Shown in pieces: positions 8,418 through 17,838 of a stretch of 64,000 nt of DNA (position 1 is the stretch's first letter; the number at the start of each line of letters is the position of its first letter). The translations under genes and the position numbers were made by a program. Origin of the DNA: Bog-473 sp963726005 (GTDB lineage: Bacteria; Actinomycetota; Acidimicrobiia; Acidimicrobiales; RAAP-2); contig CAVSAT010000008.1 in assembly GCA_963726005.1 (NCBI GenBank), positions 62,001 to 126,000 of the forward strand, in the 5' to 3' direction. The notes beneath the pieces were generated by a model. The model saw only the letters and a program-made list of their open reading frames with translations. It did not search any database and was not told where the DNA came from.

Positions 8418-10880
8418 TCACGCCGTCCGGAGCCTCCACCGGCGGACCGGAGGAACGACGAACAGGGCAACCAGGGCCACCAGCCCGACGAGGGTGGCGA
8501 AGAGTCCGAGATCGTCTGACGCCGACCGTCCGTAAGAAAGCGTCACGTCGTGACTCGTGGGCACCACCACCATCAGGTTGGGAGTCACCCGCCAGGGCCC
8601 GTCGGCGCCGCTCGCCTGCCAGTTGGGGAAGTAGGAGACCTTGACGAGCACGGGTGTCCCCACCCGCGAGACGTGGAAGCTGATGGACGAGTCGGTCTGG
8701 GACACGCCGGTGACGCGGGTCGTCGCGGTCGGCTTGACCGGCGGACGGATGTCGGTCACCGATGTCCGGGGCCACGAGGACGGGCCGTCCTGGGCGAGCT
8801 CGACGTCCCATCGGGCCGGTTGGTCGTACCAGGCCAGTGACGGTTTGAGCCAGCTCGAGGGGGCGGGCTTGACTCCGGTGAGGACGACGGGGTCGTTGCG
8901 GAGAGGCGTCACGAGCGGAGCGTCCCTCACCAGGTAGACGTTCCAGGTCGTGTGCGTCAGCGCGCCGCCGTAGTTGTAGGTCCACGGTCCCGTCCGGGCA
9001 ACGAGTTGCAGCGCAGGGTCGGCGTTCGCCTGTTGTTCGACCGTCGGCGTCTCGGCCAGGAAGTACTTCACGCCGAGCAGCTGCAGATGCTGCACGCCGA
9101 GCGCCACGTCGACCGGCCCGTACGGGAGCCCGACCTCTGGCTGCGAGGGCGCCGCCGAGAGCTCGGCCTGGTTGATGAAGTGGTAGGGCGTGGTCGTCGA
9201 GGACTCGAACAGGAGGCCCTCCATGGAGTCGATGCAGCCATTCGTCCAGTACGGCAGGAGCATCAGGGATTCGGGGGTCCCGAATCGGTTCTCCGTGTCG
9301 CTGTACTCCCACATGGCGCGCCCGCAGCCATAGCGCTTGCCGACCGCGTCCATGGTCTGCCAGATGGAGCGGTACTCGGGGTACGAGGGCTGGTTCTCGT
9401 AGCCCTCGTAGTTGAAGTTCGACCAGTTCGTGACCTGGTTGGGTCCCGTGTGCACCAGAGAAGACGGCTGGACGACGAACGGCGGGACGACGACGATCAA
9501 CGCGCCGAGGAGGCCCAGGAGGGCGCCACTGACGGCGGCCGGGCCCCAGGGCGGGGAAGGGCGGGGCGGTGCCGTCATCGCCTGGGGAGCCCCGACCGCC
9601 GGTTCACCCGGCGCGCCCGTCTCCTCCCACGGCGGGGGCGGAGGGGGCAGGTCGACCCACGCTGCTGCCCGCGCGGCGGCCTCCCCACGCCGGTCTCGCG
9701 CCAGCCGCCACCACTGAGCGACGGCGATGCAGCCCGTCCCGAAGGCCCAGGCCGCCATGAGGTAGACCGAGATGAACCACAAGGGCAGGAGACGCACGTT
9801 GTAGAGGCTGCCTTGTGGATCGAGTGCCGTGGCAAGCGCCGACGCGATACCGAGCACGGTCACGGTGATGCCGAAGCGGCTGCGCACGAGGAACGCGGCG
9901 ATGGCCCCGAGGCCGGCGAGGACTAGTGCCCAGGTGTCGGCCTCGCGGAAGTACTGCCCCCAACCTTCCACGTTCTGGTAGCCCATGGACGTCGTGTAGG
10001 CGTGCTGAAGCCCGAAGGGGACGAGCCACCATCCAGAGAGCAGCAGGCCGATGCCGAGGGTCGAGGCGGCCCACCACACGGTGCGCGTCCGGGGGACTGA
10101 TCGGACCGTGTCGTCGTCGCGCCAGAGCACCAGCCGCGAGTCGGCAATCCCCCAGCGGGCGGGCAGGAGCTCGACGATGGTCAGGATGACGGCGCCGCCC
10201 AACGCGTACATGCCCGGGACGATGTGCGAGAGCACGCAGCCGGCCAGCACGACCGCCGCCCACCCGCGATACCTGCCCTCCCGCACGGCACACGCGAAGA
10301 GTCCGAGGAACAAGATGGCCAGCGAGAGGCTGAACGAGAACGAATACTCCCCGGCCAGCGTCGAGAAGAGGTTGCCGCCGTAAATGGTGAACGTGTAGTC
10401 GAAGAGGAACGGCAGGGTGGCTGCGGCCAGAAGGGTGGGGAGCGGAGGACGGAGGCGGAAGAAGCGACCACAGGCCCACGCACACACCGGGAGCATGACG
10501 GATCCGAGGATCGTGCCCATCTTGAACGCGACGCCGTAGGGAATGATCCAGCCGCCGATGGCAATGAAGAAGTCGGGCAACGTGAAGTAGAAGGTGTAGA
10601 GGGGGAAACCGTCGTACCAGCCGGGGTCCCAGCCGGTCAGGTGGCCGTGGCGCAGCAGCATCTCGAGGTACTTCGGCATGGCGATGTGCGCGCCCGTGTC
10701 GCCTCCGGTCGTCGTCGTGTTCGTGAACAGCAGGCTCGGGTGGAGCTGCGAGATCGTTACGACGATGACGGCGGCGATCGTGATCACGGTGATGGCGCCC
10801 GGCACCCACCACCACCTGCGCCGGGACGCCTCCGGCGGGCGCGGCGCTGGCTCGGCGGAAGGCGTCTCTTGCGCGTTCAC
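8418..10880 (-). CDS. Large multi-pass membrane protein, 6-pyruvoyl-tetrahydropterin-synthase-related type
   Basis: About 820 residues from the GTG at 10880, which has GGAG 8 nt upstream; a GTG at 10952 is in frame but lacks a ribosome-binding site. A first membrane helix (about 25-50) is followed by an extracytoplasmic acidic loop GGDTGAHIAMPKYLEMLL and then ten or more further helices. A long soluble region lies outside, and a last helix sits near the C-terminus before RRWRLR. The GGDTGxH loop, the many helices and the late periplasmic domain match the PTPS-related membrane family and recall GT-C glycosyltransferases such as AftD or YfhO-like proteins. A role in cell-envelope polysaccharide assembly is plausible but unproven. 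Confidence 0.75.
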   Translation of the reverse strand: MNAQETPSAEPAPRPPEASRRRWWWVPGAITVITIAAVIVVTISQLHPSLLFTNTTTTGGDTGAHIAMPKYLEMLLRHGHLTGWDPGWYDGFPLYTFYFTLPDFFIAIGGWIIPYGVAFKMGTILGSVMLPVCAWACGRFFRLRPPLPTLLAAATLPFLFDYTFTIYGGNLFSTLAGEYSFSFSLSLAILFLGLFACAVREGRYRGWAAVVLAGCVLSHIVPGMYALGGAVILTIVELLPARWGIADSRLVLWRDDDTVRSVPRTRTVWWAASTLGIGLLLSGWWLVPFGLQHAYTTSMGYQNVEGWGQYFREADTWALVLAGLGAIAAFLVRSRFGITVTVLGIASALATALDPQGSLYNVRLLPLWFISVYLMAAWAFGTGCIAVAQWWRLARDRRGEAAARAAAWVDLPPPPPPWEETGAPGEPAVGAPQAMTAPPRPSPPWGPAAVSGALLGLLGALIVVVPPFVVQPSSLVHTGPNQVTNWSNFNYEGYENQPSYPEYRSIWQTMDAVGKRYGCGRAMWEYSDTENRFGTPESLMLLPYWTNGCIDSMEGLLFESSTTTPYHFINQAELSAAPSQPEVGLPYGPVDVALGVQHLQLLGVKYFLAETPTVEQQANADPALQLVARTGPWTYNYGGALTHTTWNVYLVRDAPLVTPLRNDPVVLTGVKPAPSSWLKPSLAWYDQPARWDVELAQDGPSSWPRTSVTDIRPPVKPTATTRVTGVSQTDSSISFHVSRVGTPVLVKVSYFPNWQASGADGPWRVTPNLMVVVPTSHDVTLSYGRSASDDLGLFATLVGLVALVALFVVPPVRRWRLRTA

Positions 10881-11083
10881 GACGTCGGCTCCGTGCAGTT
10901 CAGCCACGTGCAACCGAGTCCGAGCGGACGCGGTTCGGGTCGACCCCGCCACCGCTGTCGTTCGGCCACATCCGGTTTACGTTACCGGCCGGACCCCCGA
11001 TGACGGGATCGGGTCGGCGGTGCGTCGCCATCGTGTGAACCAGGAAAGTGCCCAATACTGCCTACGTCGCGCACCACATCGCC

Positions 11084-13561
11084 TCAACTTCGGACCCGGG
11101 TCGAGGACGGGTCGTAGAACGCCCCCGTCTGGATGTCGGCCCGCGCCACGGCGTCGCCCACCGTGACCTCCCAGGTGCCGGTGGACAGGTCGTCGGCACC
11201 GACGGGGCCGCGGTCACGCCGTCCCACGTAGGCGAGCCCGACGGCCGCGCCGCACGTCGCGGACCACGCGGCCGAGGTCACCTGGCCCGCCGCCTCCCCG
11301 TCGTGGAGGACCAGCTCGCCGCCCCACAGCATGGCGTCGGGGTCGCCGACCCGGAGCGAGACGAGGCGCCGGCGCGGCCCTGCCTCGATGGCCGATTCGA
11401 GCGCCGTCCGGCCCACGAAGTCGATCGGGGTCTTGAGCTTGCAGGTGAAGCGCAGGCCGGCTTCGAGCGGGGAGTGGTCAGGGGTGAGGTCCGCGCCGAA
11501 CGCCCGGTACCCCTTGTCGAGGCGCAGGCTGTTGATGGCGTAGTACCCCGCGTCGACGACGCCGAGGCCGAGGTCGGCGCCGGCGCCCACGAGGTCCTCG
11601 TAGACGCCGACGGCGAACTCGCTCGGGACGTAGAGCTCCCAGCCGAGCTCGCCCACGTAGGTGATCCGGGTGGCGCGCACCGTCGCATAGCCGAGCGAGG
11701 TCTCCCGGCTCGTCGAGAACGGGAACGCCTCGTCGGACAGGTCGGCCGAACCGAGCCGGCTGAGCAACCGGCGCGACGCAGGGCCCATCACGCCGAGGAC
11801 GGCGTACGCGGAGGAGACGTCGACCACGCTGACGTGCTCGCCGGTGCGGAGGTGGCGCTCGATCCACACGGCGTCGCGCACGGGCGAGGCCGCGCTCGTC
11901 ACCAGCAGATAGCGGTCGGACGTGAGGCGGGTCACGGTCACGTCGGCCTCGTAGCCGGCGCGCTCGTTGAGCATGCCCGTGTAGACGGCCCGGCCCGGCT
12001 CGACGGCCACATCCGCCGTGCACAGGCGCTGGAGCACCGCCTCCGCGTCACGCCCGACCACGAGGAGCTTCCCGAAGGATGTCTCGTCGAAGACGGCCGC
12101 CCGCTGCCGGGTCGCCGTCTGCTCGGCGGCCGACCAGGTGAGCCACCCGGGCCGGCCCCACGTGTAGTCGAGCTCGGCGGGCACCCCGGCCGGTGCGAAG
12201 ACGTTGGGCCGCTCCCACCCCATCTTCGAGCCGAAGACGGCGCCCTTGCCCGCCAGGAGGTGGTGCAGCGGCGATCGCCGGAACGGGCGGGCCGTCGCCA
12301 GCTCCCGGTTCGGCCACGGCACGGCGTAGTGGAGGCCGAGGACCTCGCCGACGCGGTCCCGCAACCACCGGTTGTTCGCGTTGAACGGTGCGAACCGCCG
12401 GATGTCGACGGCGGCCAGGTCACTCGTCGGCTCGCCTTCGATGATCCACTCGGCGAGAGCCCGGCCGGCGCCGCCACCCGACGCGATCCCGACCGAGTTG
12501 AACCCCGCCCCCACGAAGAACCCCCGGACGTTCGGCGCCTCGCCCAGGATGAACTGGTTGTCGGGCGTGAAGCTCTCGGGGCCGTTGTACAGCTTCTTCA
12601 GCCCTGTCATCCCGAGGGCGGGAATCCGGTGAACGGCTGATTCCATGAGAATGCTGAAGTGGTCCCAGTCCTCCTCGAGCAGTTGGAATTCGAAAGGGTG
12701 TGGCAGTGCGTCGGGGGCGACCCAGGGCTTGGCGGTCGGCTCGAAGCCGCCGACGACGAGCCCGCCGACCTCTTCCTTCACGTAGGTGTACCCGTCGGGG
12801 TCGCGCAGGATGGGGAGCTGTGGGTGGACCCCCTCGATTTGCTCGGTCACCACGTAGAAGTGCTCGGCCGAGTGGAGCGGGACGTCCACACCACAGAGGA
12901 GGCCGACGGCCTTCGCCCATTGGCCGCCGCAGTTCACGACGACCTCGGCCTCGACGGTGCCCCGGTCCGTCACGACGCCCGTCACCCGGCCGTTCCGAGT
13001 GTTGACGGCGGCGACCCGGGTGTGCTCCTCGATACGGACGCCCCGCAGGCGCGCGCCGCGCGCGAGCGAGGCCGTCACGTCCACGGGGTTGACGGTCGCA
13101 TCGCCGGGTAGCCAGAGGGCTCCGAGCAGATCGCCCGTCTCGAGGATGGGGTATCGCTCGAGGGCCTGGCGGGGGGCGAGCAGCTCGCACTCGAGGTCGT
13201 AGGCCTCCGCTGTCGCCGCCGTCCGGCGCAGCTGGACCATCCGCTCGGAAGTGCGCGCCACGGTCACGCCACCGCACCGCTTGAGGCCCGTCGCCAGGCC
13301 CGTCTCCGCCTCGAGCTCGCCGTAGAGACGGGCGGAGTACTGCACGAGGCGGGTCCCGGACTCGGTGGCGCGAAGCTGGCCCAGGAGGCCCGCCGCGTGC
13401 CACGTCGTGCCACACGAGAGCTGCCCCTGCTCGAGCAAGAGGACGTCGGTCCACCCGAGCCGGGCCAGGTGGTAAGCGGTCGAGGTCCCAATGACGCCAC
13501 CGCCGATGACCACCACGCGGGCCCGGTCGGGCAGGTCGCCCCCTGTTGGTGCGTGCTCCAC
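11084..13561 (-). CDS. FAD-dependent dimethylglycine/sarcosine dehydrogenase-like protein fused to GcvT
   Basis: 825 residues from the GTG at 13561, which has GAGG 9 nt upstream. The N-terminal DAO-type FAD domain begins VVVIGGGVIGTSTAYHLARLGW (GxGxxG) and contains the TTWHAAGLLGQLR segment typical of dimethylglycine and sarcosine dehydrogenases, where a His links FAD covalently. A linking FAO_M-type domain follows, then an aminomethyltransferase GcvT domain (about 430-825) that would pass the released one-carbon unit to tetrahydrofolate. Expected reaction: oxidative N-demethylation of a methylated glycine. The neighbouring choline-kinase-like and permease genes fit a methylamine pathway. Confidence 0.88.
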   Translation of the reverse strand: MEHAPTGGDLPDRARVVVIGGGVIGTSTAYHLARLGWTDVLLLEQGQLSCGTTWHAAGLLGQLRATESGTRLVQYSARLYGELEAETGLATGLKRCGGVTVARTSERMVQLRRTAATAEAYDLECELLAPRQALERYPILETGDLLGALWLPGDATVNPVDVTASLARGARLRGVRIEEHTRVAAVNTRNGRVTGVVTDRGTVEAEVVVNCGGQWAKAVGLLCGVDVPLHSAEHFYVVTEQIEGVHPQLPILRDPDGYTYVKEEVGGLVVGGFEPTAKPWVAPDALPHPFEFQLLEEDWDHFSILMESAVHRIPALGMTGLKKLYNGPESFTPDNQFILGEAPNVRGFFVGAGFNSVGIASGGGAGRALAEWIIEGEPTSDLAAVDIRRFAPFNANNRWLRDRVGEVLGLHYAVPWPNRELATARPFRRSPLHHLLAGKGAVFGSKMGWERPNVFAPAGVPAELDYTWGRPGWLTWSAAEQTATRQRAAVFDETSFGKLLVVGRDAEAVLQRLCTADVAVEPGRAVYTGMLNERAGYEADVTVTRLTSDRYLLVTSAASPVRDAVWIERHLRTGEHVSVVDVSSAYAVLGVMGPASRRLLSRLGSADLSDEAFPFSTSRETSLGYATVRATRITYVGELGWELYVPSEFAVGVYEDLVGAGADLGLGVVDAGYYAINSLRLDKGYRAFGADLTPDHSPLEAGLRFTCKLKTPIDFVGRTALESAIEAGPRRRLVSLRVGDPDAMLWGGELVLHDGEAAGQVTSAAWSATCGAAVGLAYVGRRDRGPVGADDLSTGTWEVTVGDAVARADIQTGAFYDPSSTRVRS

Positions 13562-13586
13562 GCTCGTCACCCTCGCCAGATCCCGC

Positions 13587-14513
13587 TCAGTCTGCCCGCG
13601 CCACGTCGGCCAGGAGCCGCTCGAGGTCGGGACCGGCGAAGGTGGCCTCGGCCCGCTCGTACTTCTCCATCCCCCAGCTCCAGAAGTCGAAATCCATCTG
13701 GCTGGTGGCGTCCTGTATCGACGCCCACAACGTCCACCCGTACTGGGACATGAGGCCCCACAGGCGGGCTCGTGCCAGGTGGCTCTTGGATGGGGCGCCG
13801 TCGTACGAGCGAACGAGCTCTTCGAGCTGGTCGAGCGTGAGGTGGCACTCGCTCCAGATGTTGCCGAGCTCGAAGTAGGGGTCGTTGTTCCCGGAGTACT
13901 CGTAGTCGATGATGAAGACTGACTGGCCGTCATCGATGAAGTTGGCGGCCAGGAGGTCGTTGTTGCACGGGCGAGGCGCCACGGGGCACACGCCCAGAGC
14001 GTCCCGGATGCGCCACACGGTCCCGTCGTGGTTGAGGTAGCCCGGTGGGAGACGGAAGCCGCGGCGCTGGACGCGACCGAGGTAGTCGGCCTGCAGCTCG
14101 AACATGTCGAAGCGGTTGACGAAGGCCTCGCCGGCGTGGAGCGTCCGGCAGGTCAGCGCCACGCGGGGCAGGATCCCCGGCTGCTGGAAATGCTCGTCGG
14201 TCAGCGACTCGCCCCCGAGGAAGCCGAGCACGAGGATCCCGTCGTCGGGGAGGAAGTCCACGACGGGCGCACCCACGCCGGCGGCGGCGGCGCGGACACT
14301 ATTCTCGTACTCGGCCCGGCGATCGACAGCGAGCTCGTCGGCGGACGACGGAGTCGAATGGCGGAGCACGTAGGTTCCGTCGGGCGTCGTGACCTTGTAG
14401 TTCCGGTTGGTGAGCCCGCCCGGAAGGGGCTCGACCGTGCGTGGCCGGCCCCGGAGCACCTCGATCCGCTCGAGGAAGGCCGGGTCGAGGCCCGCGCCAT
14501 CTCCGGCGCTCAC
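13587..14513 (-). CDS. Choline/ethanolamine kinase-like phosphotransferase
   Basis: 308 residues of the APH/choline-kinase fold. The N-lobe has PLPGGLTNRNYKV (nucleotide loop) and TYVLRHS. The C-lobe has the catalytic loop PRPCNNDLLAANFI and the metal-binding IDYEYSGNNDPYFELGN, both characteristic of choline and ethanolamine kinases. The Brenner motif reads CNND rather than the more usual HND. It starts 22 bp downstream of the permease and ends 25 bp before the dehydrogenase, so the three genes are probably co-transcribed. Choline or a related amino alcohol is the likely phosphate acceptor. Confidence 0.85.
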   Translation of the reverse strand: MSAGDGAGLDPAFLERIEVLRGRPRTVEPLPGGLTNRNYKVTTPDGTYVLRHSTPSSADELAVDRRAEYENSVRAAAAGVGAPVVDFLPDDGILVLGFLGGESLTDEHFQQPGILPRVALTCRTLHAGEAFVNRFDMFELQADYLGRVQRRGFRLPPGYLNHDGTVWRIRDALGVCPVAPRPCNNDLLAANFIDDGQSVFIIDYEYSGNNDPYFELGNIWSECHLTLDQLEELVRSYDGAPSKSHLARARLWGLMSQYGWTLWASIQDATSQMDFDFWSWGMEKYERAEATFAGPDLERLLADVARAD

Positions 14514-14535
14514 CGCCGCAGATGGTCGGGACTGC

Positions 14536-16143
14536 TCAGGGGAGCGACGAGGCCGGGTAGTCCGGGCCGAGATCGATGGTCTGCTTCGGCCCGGTGAACC
14601 AGTTCTTGACCGACACGTGCCAGTAGATCCACAGGAAGATCAAGAACGCCGGGAAGACGAGGATGGTGTAGTTCACGTACTTCCACGCGAACCCGGTGGT
14701 CCATGGCACACCCAGGTTCGAGGTGGGCATGAAAGCCATGAACGTCACGAGGACGACGTCGAGCAGGGCCACCACCGAGAGGACCTTGTACTTCGCGCCC
14801 AGGGTCCAGTTGCCGGGTTCGAAGCGGTCGCCCATGCGCCACCTGTGCCAGATCGGGATGGCGAAGCACCAGTAGAGGCCGATCACGCCGATGGACACCA
14901 CGGCAAAGAAGGCGACCGGGGAGGGCGCGCCGTTGATGTCGACCTTGATCAGGGCCGGCAGGGTGAGGATGATCGAGACAGCGGCGACCAAGATCACGCC
15001 GGCGACGGGCACCCGCCGCGGGCTGAGCCTGGACCACATCTGGTGGCCGGGCACGGCCCCGTCCCGGCTGAAGGCGAAGAGCATCCGCGTGCAGCTCGTC
15101 ATACACGCCATGGTGCAGAAGAACTGGCCGACCGACGAGATGAGGAGGACCGTCCCGCCCCACCGCGACGTGAGGGCCTGCTGGAAGATCAGCGCCACGC
15201 CGCCCCCGCCCGAGGTCACCTTGCTCTGGTTCTGCACGGCGAAAAGGAACGCCAGGAGGAGCAGCCAGCCGCCGATGGCCGAGTAGAAGATCGAGCGCCA
15301 GATGCCCTTGGCTGCCGAGTCGGCCGCGGAGTGGGTCTCTTCCGAGAGGTGGGCGGAGGCGTCGTACCCGGTGATCGTGTACTGGGTCAACAGGGCACCG
15401 ATGGGCAGGATGATGAAGAGGAACCCGAATCCGCCCGTCTTGCCGCCGAAAAACCCCGTGTTGTTGACACGCGAGGTGAAGACGGACGACACACTGGCGT
15501 GGTGATGCGGCAGGAAGATCAGGATGAGGATAATTCCCGCCGCGCCGAACACGTGCCACCAGACCGAGACCCGGTTGAAGATGGACAGCAGGTGACTCGA
15601 GAAGATGTTGACGACGGCGGCGAGGACGAGGACCCCCATGAAGTAGAGGAAGATCGTGTCGAGGTTCCCCGACGTGTAGCTCCCCGGGAACAAGAAGCCG
15701 AGCGTCAGGTCGAGGAAGGTGGCGCAGCCGTACGCCACCGAGGCGACGATGGCGAGCAAGCCGATGAGGTTCAGCCAGCCGGTGTAGTAGCCGGACTTGG
15801 CGCCGCCGAGCTTGGAGGCCCACCAGTAGATGCCGCCGGAAGTCGGATAGGCGGAGACCAGCTCGGACAGGCAGAGGCCGATGCAGAGGACCAGTGCGGC
15901 CAGGATCGGCCAGCCCCAGGCGATGGCCGCCGGGCCGCCGCCGTTCCACCCGCTGGAGAATGTGGTGAAGCACCCGGCCAGGATGGAGATGATGGAGAAG
16001 CTGATGGCGAAGTTGGAGAAGCCGGACCACGAGCGGTTCAGCTCCTGCTTGTAGCCCATCTCGGCGAGCATTTTTTCGTCAGCATTCAGGGCTGACAGGT
16101 CCGGAATTTCCGGGATCTCCTCCACGTCGACGCCTTCAGGCAC
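14536..16143 (-). CDS. APC-superfamily amino acid/choline permease
   Basis: 535 residues from the GTG at 16143, which is preceded by AAGGGGG; upstream in-frame codons would add an improbable Arg-rich leader. About twelve membrane helices are visible, starting with FSNFAISFSIISILAGCFTTF. The first helix region and SGGIYWWASKLGG match the amino-acid/polyamine/choline (AGT/BAT1-like) branch. Its position upstream of the choline-kinase-like and dehydrogenase genes suggests uptake of choline, GABA, betaine or a methylated amine. It is the first gene of the leftward operon. Confidence 0.88.
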   Translation of the reverse strand: MPEGVDVEEIPEIPDLSALNADEKMLAEMGYKQELNRSWSGFSNFAISFSIISILAGCFTTFSSGWNGGGPAAIAWGWPILAALVLCIGLCLSELVSAYPTSGGIYWWASKLGGAKSGYYTGWLNLIGLLAIVASVAYGCATFLDLTLGFLFPGSYTSGNLDTIFLYFMGVLVLAAVVNIFSSHLLSIFNRVSVWWHVFGAAGIILILIFLPHHHASVSSVFTSRVNNTGFFGGKTGGFGFLFIILPIGALLTQYTITGYDASAHLSEETHSAADSAAKGIWRSIFYSAIGGWLLLLAFLFAVQNQSKVTSGGGGVALIFQQALTSRWGGTVLLISSVGQFFCTMACMTSCTRMLFAFSRDGAVPGHQMWSRLSPRRVPVAGVILVAAVSIILTLPALIKVDINGAPSPVAFFAVVSIGVIGLYWCFAIPIWHRWRMGDRFEPGNWTLGAKYKVLSVVALLDVVLVTFMAFMPTSNLGVPWTTGFAWKYVNYTILVFPAFLIFLWIYWHVSVKNWFTGPKQTIDLGPDYPASSLP

Positions 16144-16410
16144 GTGCGCCCCCTTTGTTCGGCGGCCCCGGGACCGGGGGCCGCATCCGGTGTTGCGGAA
16201 CCCTAGCAAGCCCCCTGCCGCGTGACGAGAATGTTACCGAGACGCGTCGAGCCGCGTCGTGGATAGGCGCGACGGTGCCGGTTCGGGACCGAATCAGTCA
16301 TCACCACTCGGACCTGGCAGGATCGGTCGCACTGCCGATCGGGGGCCTGCATTGCGAGACAATCCGATGAATCCCTCCGGAACGGACCGGCGCAGATGCC
16401 GGGAGGCAGC
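16144..16410. other. Divergent intergenic region between the permease and FGGY-kinase operons
   Basis: This 267-bp spacer separates two divergent catabolic operons and must contain both promoters. I see no gene, and no inverted repeat strong enough to name as an operator. A GGGAGG ribosome-binding site lies just before the kinase start. Confidence 0.5.
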
Positions 16411-17838
16411 ATGAAGATCCTCGCCATCGATCAGGGAACGTCGGCGACCAAGGCCGTCGTGTTCGGCGACCACGGGGAGGCGCTCGCGTCGGTGGAGGTC
16501 GCCGTCACGCCGCGTGCGGTCCCGGGTGGAGGCGTCGAGCAGGACCCCGAGCAACTGTGGGAATCGGTCTGCGGTGCCGGGACGGACGCCATCGTCCAGT
16601 CGGGCGGTGACGTCGCGGCCGTGGGCGTCGCCAACCAGGGTGAGACCGTGCTCGCCTGGGAGCGCGCCACGGGACGCCCCCTGAGTGCCGCCATCTCGTG
16701 GCAGGACCGGCGCGCGGCGACGGTCTGCGCCGACATGGCGGGGGACGCCGAGCAGCTGACGCGGACGACCGGTCTTCCGCTCGATCCCTACTTCGCGGCG
16801 CCGAAGATGGCCTGGCTGCGCCGCCACGTCACGACCGAAGGGGTCGTGACGACCACCGACACCTGGCTCCAGCACCGCCTCACGGGCGCCTTCGTGACGG
16901 ACGCCACCACGGCCTCGAGGACGCTGCTCCTCGACCTCGAGCGCCGCTCCTGGTCGGAGGAGGCTTGTGCCGCCTTCGGACTGCGCGCCGACGATCTCCC
17001 TGCCGTCGTCGGCTGCGCCGAGGAGATCGGCCGGACGGACGCGTTCGGGGCGCCGCTCGTCGTGAGCGGCTTGTGCGTCGACCAGCAGGCGGCGCTCGTC
17101 GGGGAGCATTGCCTCGAAAGCGGGGAGTCGAAGTGCACGTACGGCACCGGCGCGTTCCTGTTGGCCAACGCCGGCCCGGAGCCGGTCGCGTCGTCGGCCG
17201 GCCTGGCCGTGTCCGTCGCCTGGCAGCTCGGCGAGCACGCGGCCTATTGCATCGACGGGCAGGTCTACGCCGCCGGTGCGGCCGTCGCCTGGTTGCGCCG
17301 GTGGGGGTTCTTGGGCCGTTCCGAGGATCTCGACGCCGTGGCCGGCTCGGTGGGCGACGGCGGCAGCGTCACGGTGGTGCCCACCCTCAGCGGGCTCGGC
17401 GCGCCGTGGTGGCGACCCGATGTGCTCGGCAGTATCGAGGGGATCGGGCCGGGTACCGAGCCCGCGCACGTCGTCCGGGCGACGGTCGAGGGCCTGGCGG
17501 CGCAGGTGACCCTGTTGGCCCGGGCCGCCGCGGTGGACCTCGGCCGTCCGCTCACGCTGCTGCGGGTGGACGGGGGGTTGACCCGCTCGCGGCTGCTCAT
17601 GCAGACCCAGGCCGACCTGCTGCAGACCCCGGTGGAAGTCGCTTCTTCCCCGCACGCCACGGCGGCCGGTGTGGCGGCCCTGGCCCGGCTCGGCGCGGGC
17701 GGAGGAGCATCGCTCGACGAGGTCGTCGCACGGTCGCGGCCGGACAGGCGCTACGAGCCGGCGGTTTCGGCCGACGAGGCGGCCGTGCGTCTGGAGCGCT
17801 TCGAGCGCGCGGTGGCGCGCCTGGTGGCGACGAAGTGA
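16411..17838 (+). CDS. FGGY-family carbohydrate kinase, glycerol-kinase-like
   Basis: 475 residues from the ATG at 16411 (GGGAGG upstream); an in-frame ATG at 16396 is less likely. The N-terminal phosphate loop is ILAIDQGTSATKAVVF, the sugar-site region is AISWQDRRAATVC, and the second ATPase half has YGTGAFLLANAG and VDGGLTRSRLLMQTQADLL, all glycerol-kinase-like. It phosphorylates glycerol or a related polyol in the cytoplasm. Its stop overlaps the start of a GlpA-like flavoprotein, so kinase and dehydrogenase would act in sequence. It is slightly shorter than classical GlpK (about 500). Confidence 0.88.
   Translation: MKILAIDQGTSATKAVVFGDHGEALASVEVAVTPRAVPGGGVEQDPEQLWESVCGAGTDAIVQSGGDVAAVGVANQGETVLAWERATGRPLSAAISWQDRRAATVCADMAGDAEQLTRTTGLPLDPYFAAPKMAWLRRHVTTEGVVTTTDTWLQHRLTGAFVTDATTASRTLLLDLERRSWSEEACAAFGLRADDLPAVVGCAEEIGRTDAFGAPLVVSGLCVDQQAALVGEHCLESGESKCTYGTGAFLLANAGPEPVASSAGLAVSVAWQLGEHAAYCIDGQVYAAGAAVAWLRRWGFLGRSEDLDAVAGSVGDGGSVTVVPTLSGLGAPWWRPDVLGSIEGIGPGTEPAHVVRATVEGLAAQVTLLARAAAVDLGRPLTLLRVDGGLTRSRLLMQTQADLLQTPVEVASSPHATAAGVAALARLGAGGGASLDEVVARSRPDRRYEPAVSADEAAVRLERFERAVARLVATK

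Noticed and set aside
11030..11083. Possible small RNA between the large membrane protein and dehydrogenase genes
   Set aside because: Short spacer without stem-loop or promoter boxes that stand out.
14407..16095. Long open frame opposite the APC permease
   Set aside because: It is the antisense of a clear 12-helix permease and is made of Glu/Arg/Gly-rich low-complexity sequence; the GC-rich codons keep the frame open.
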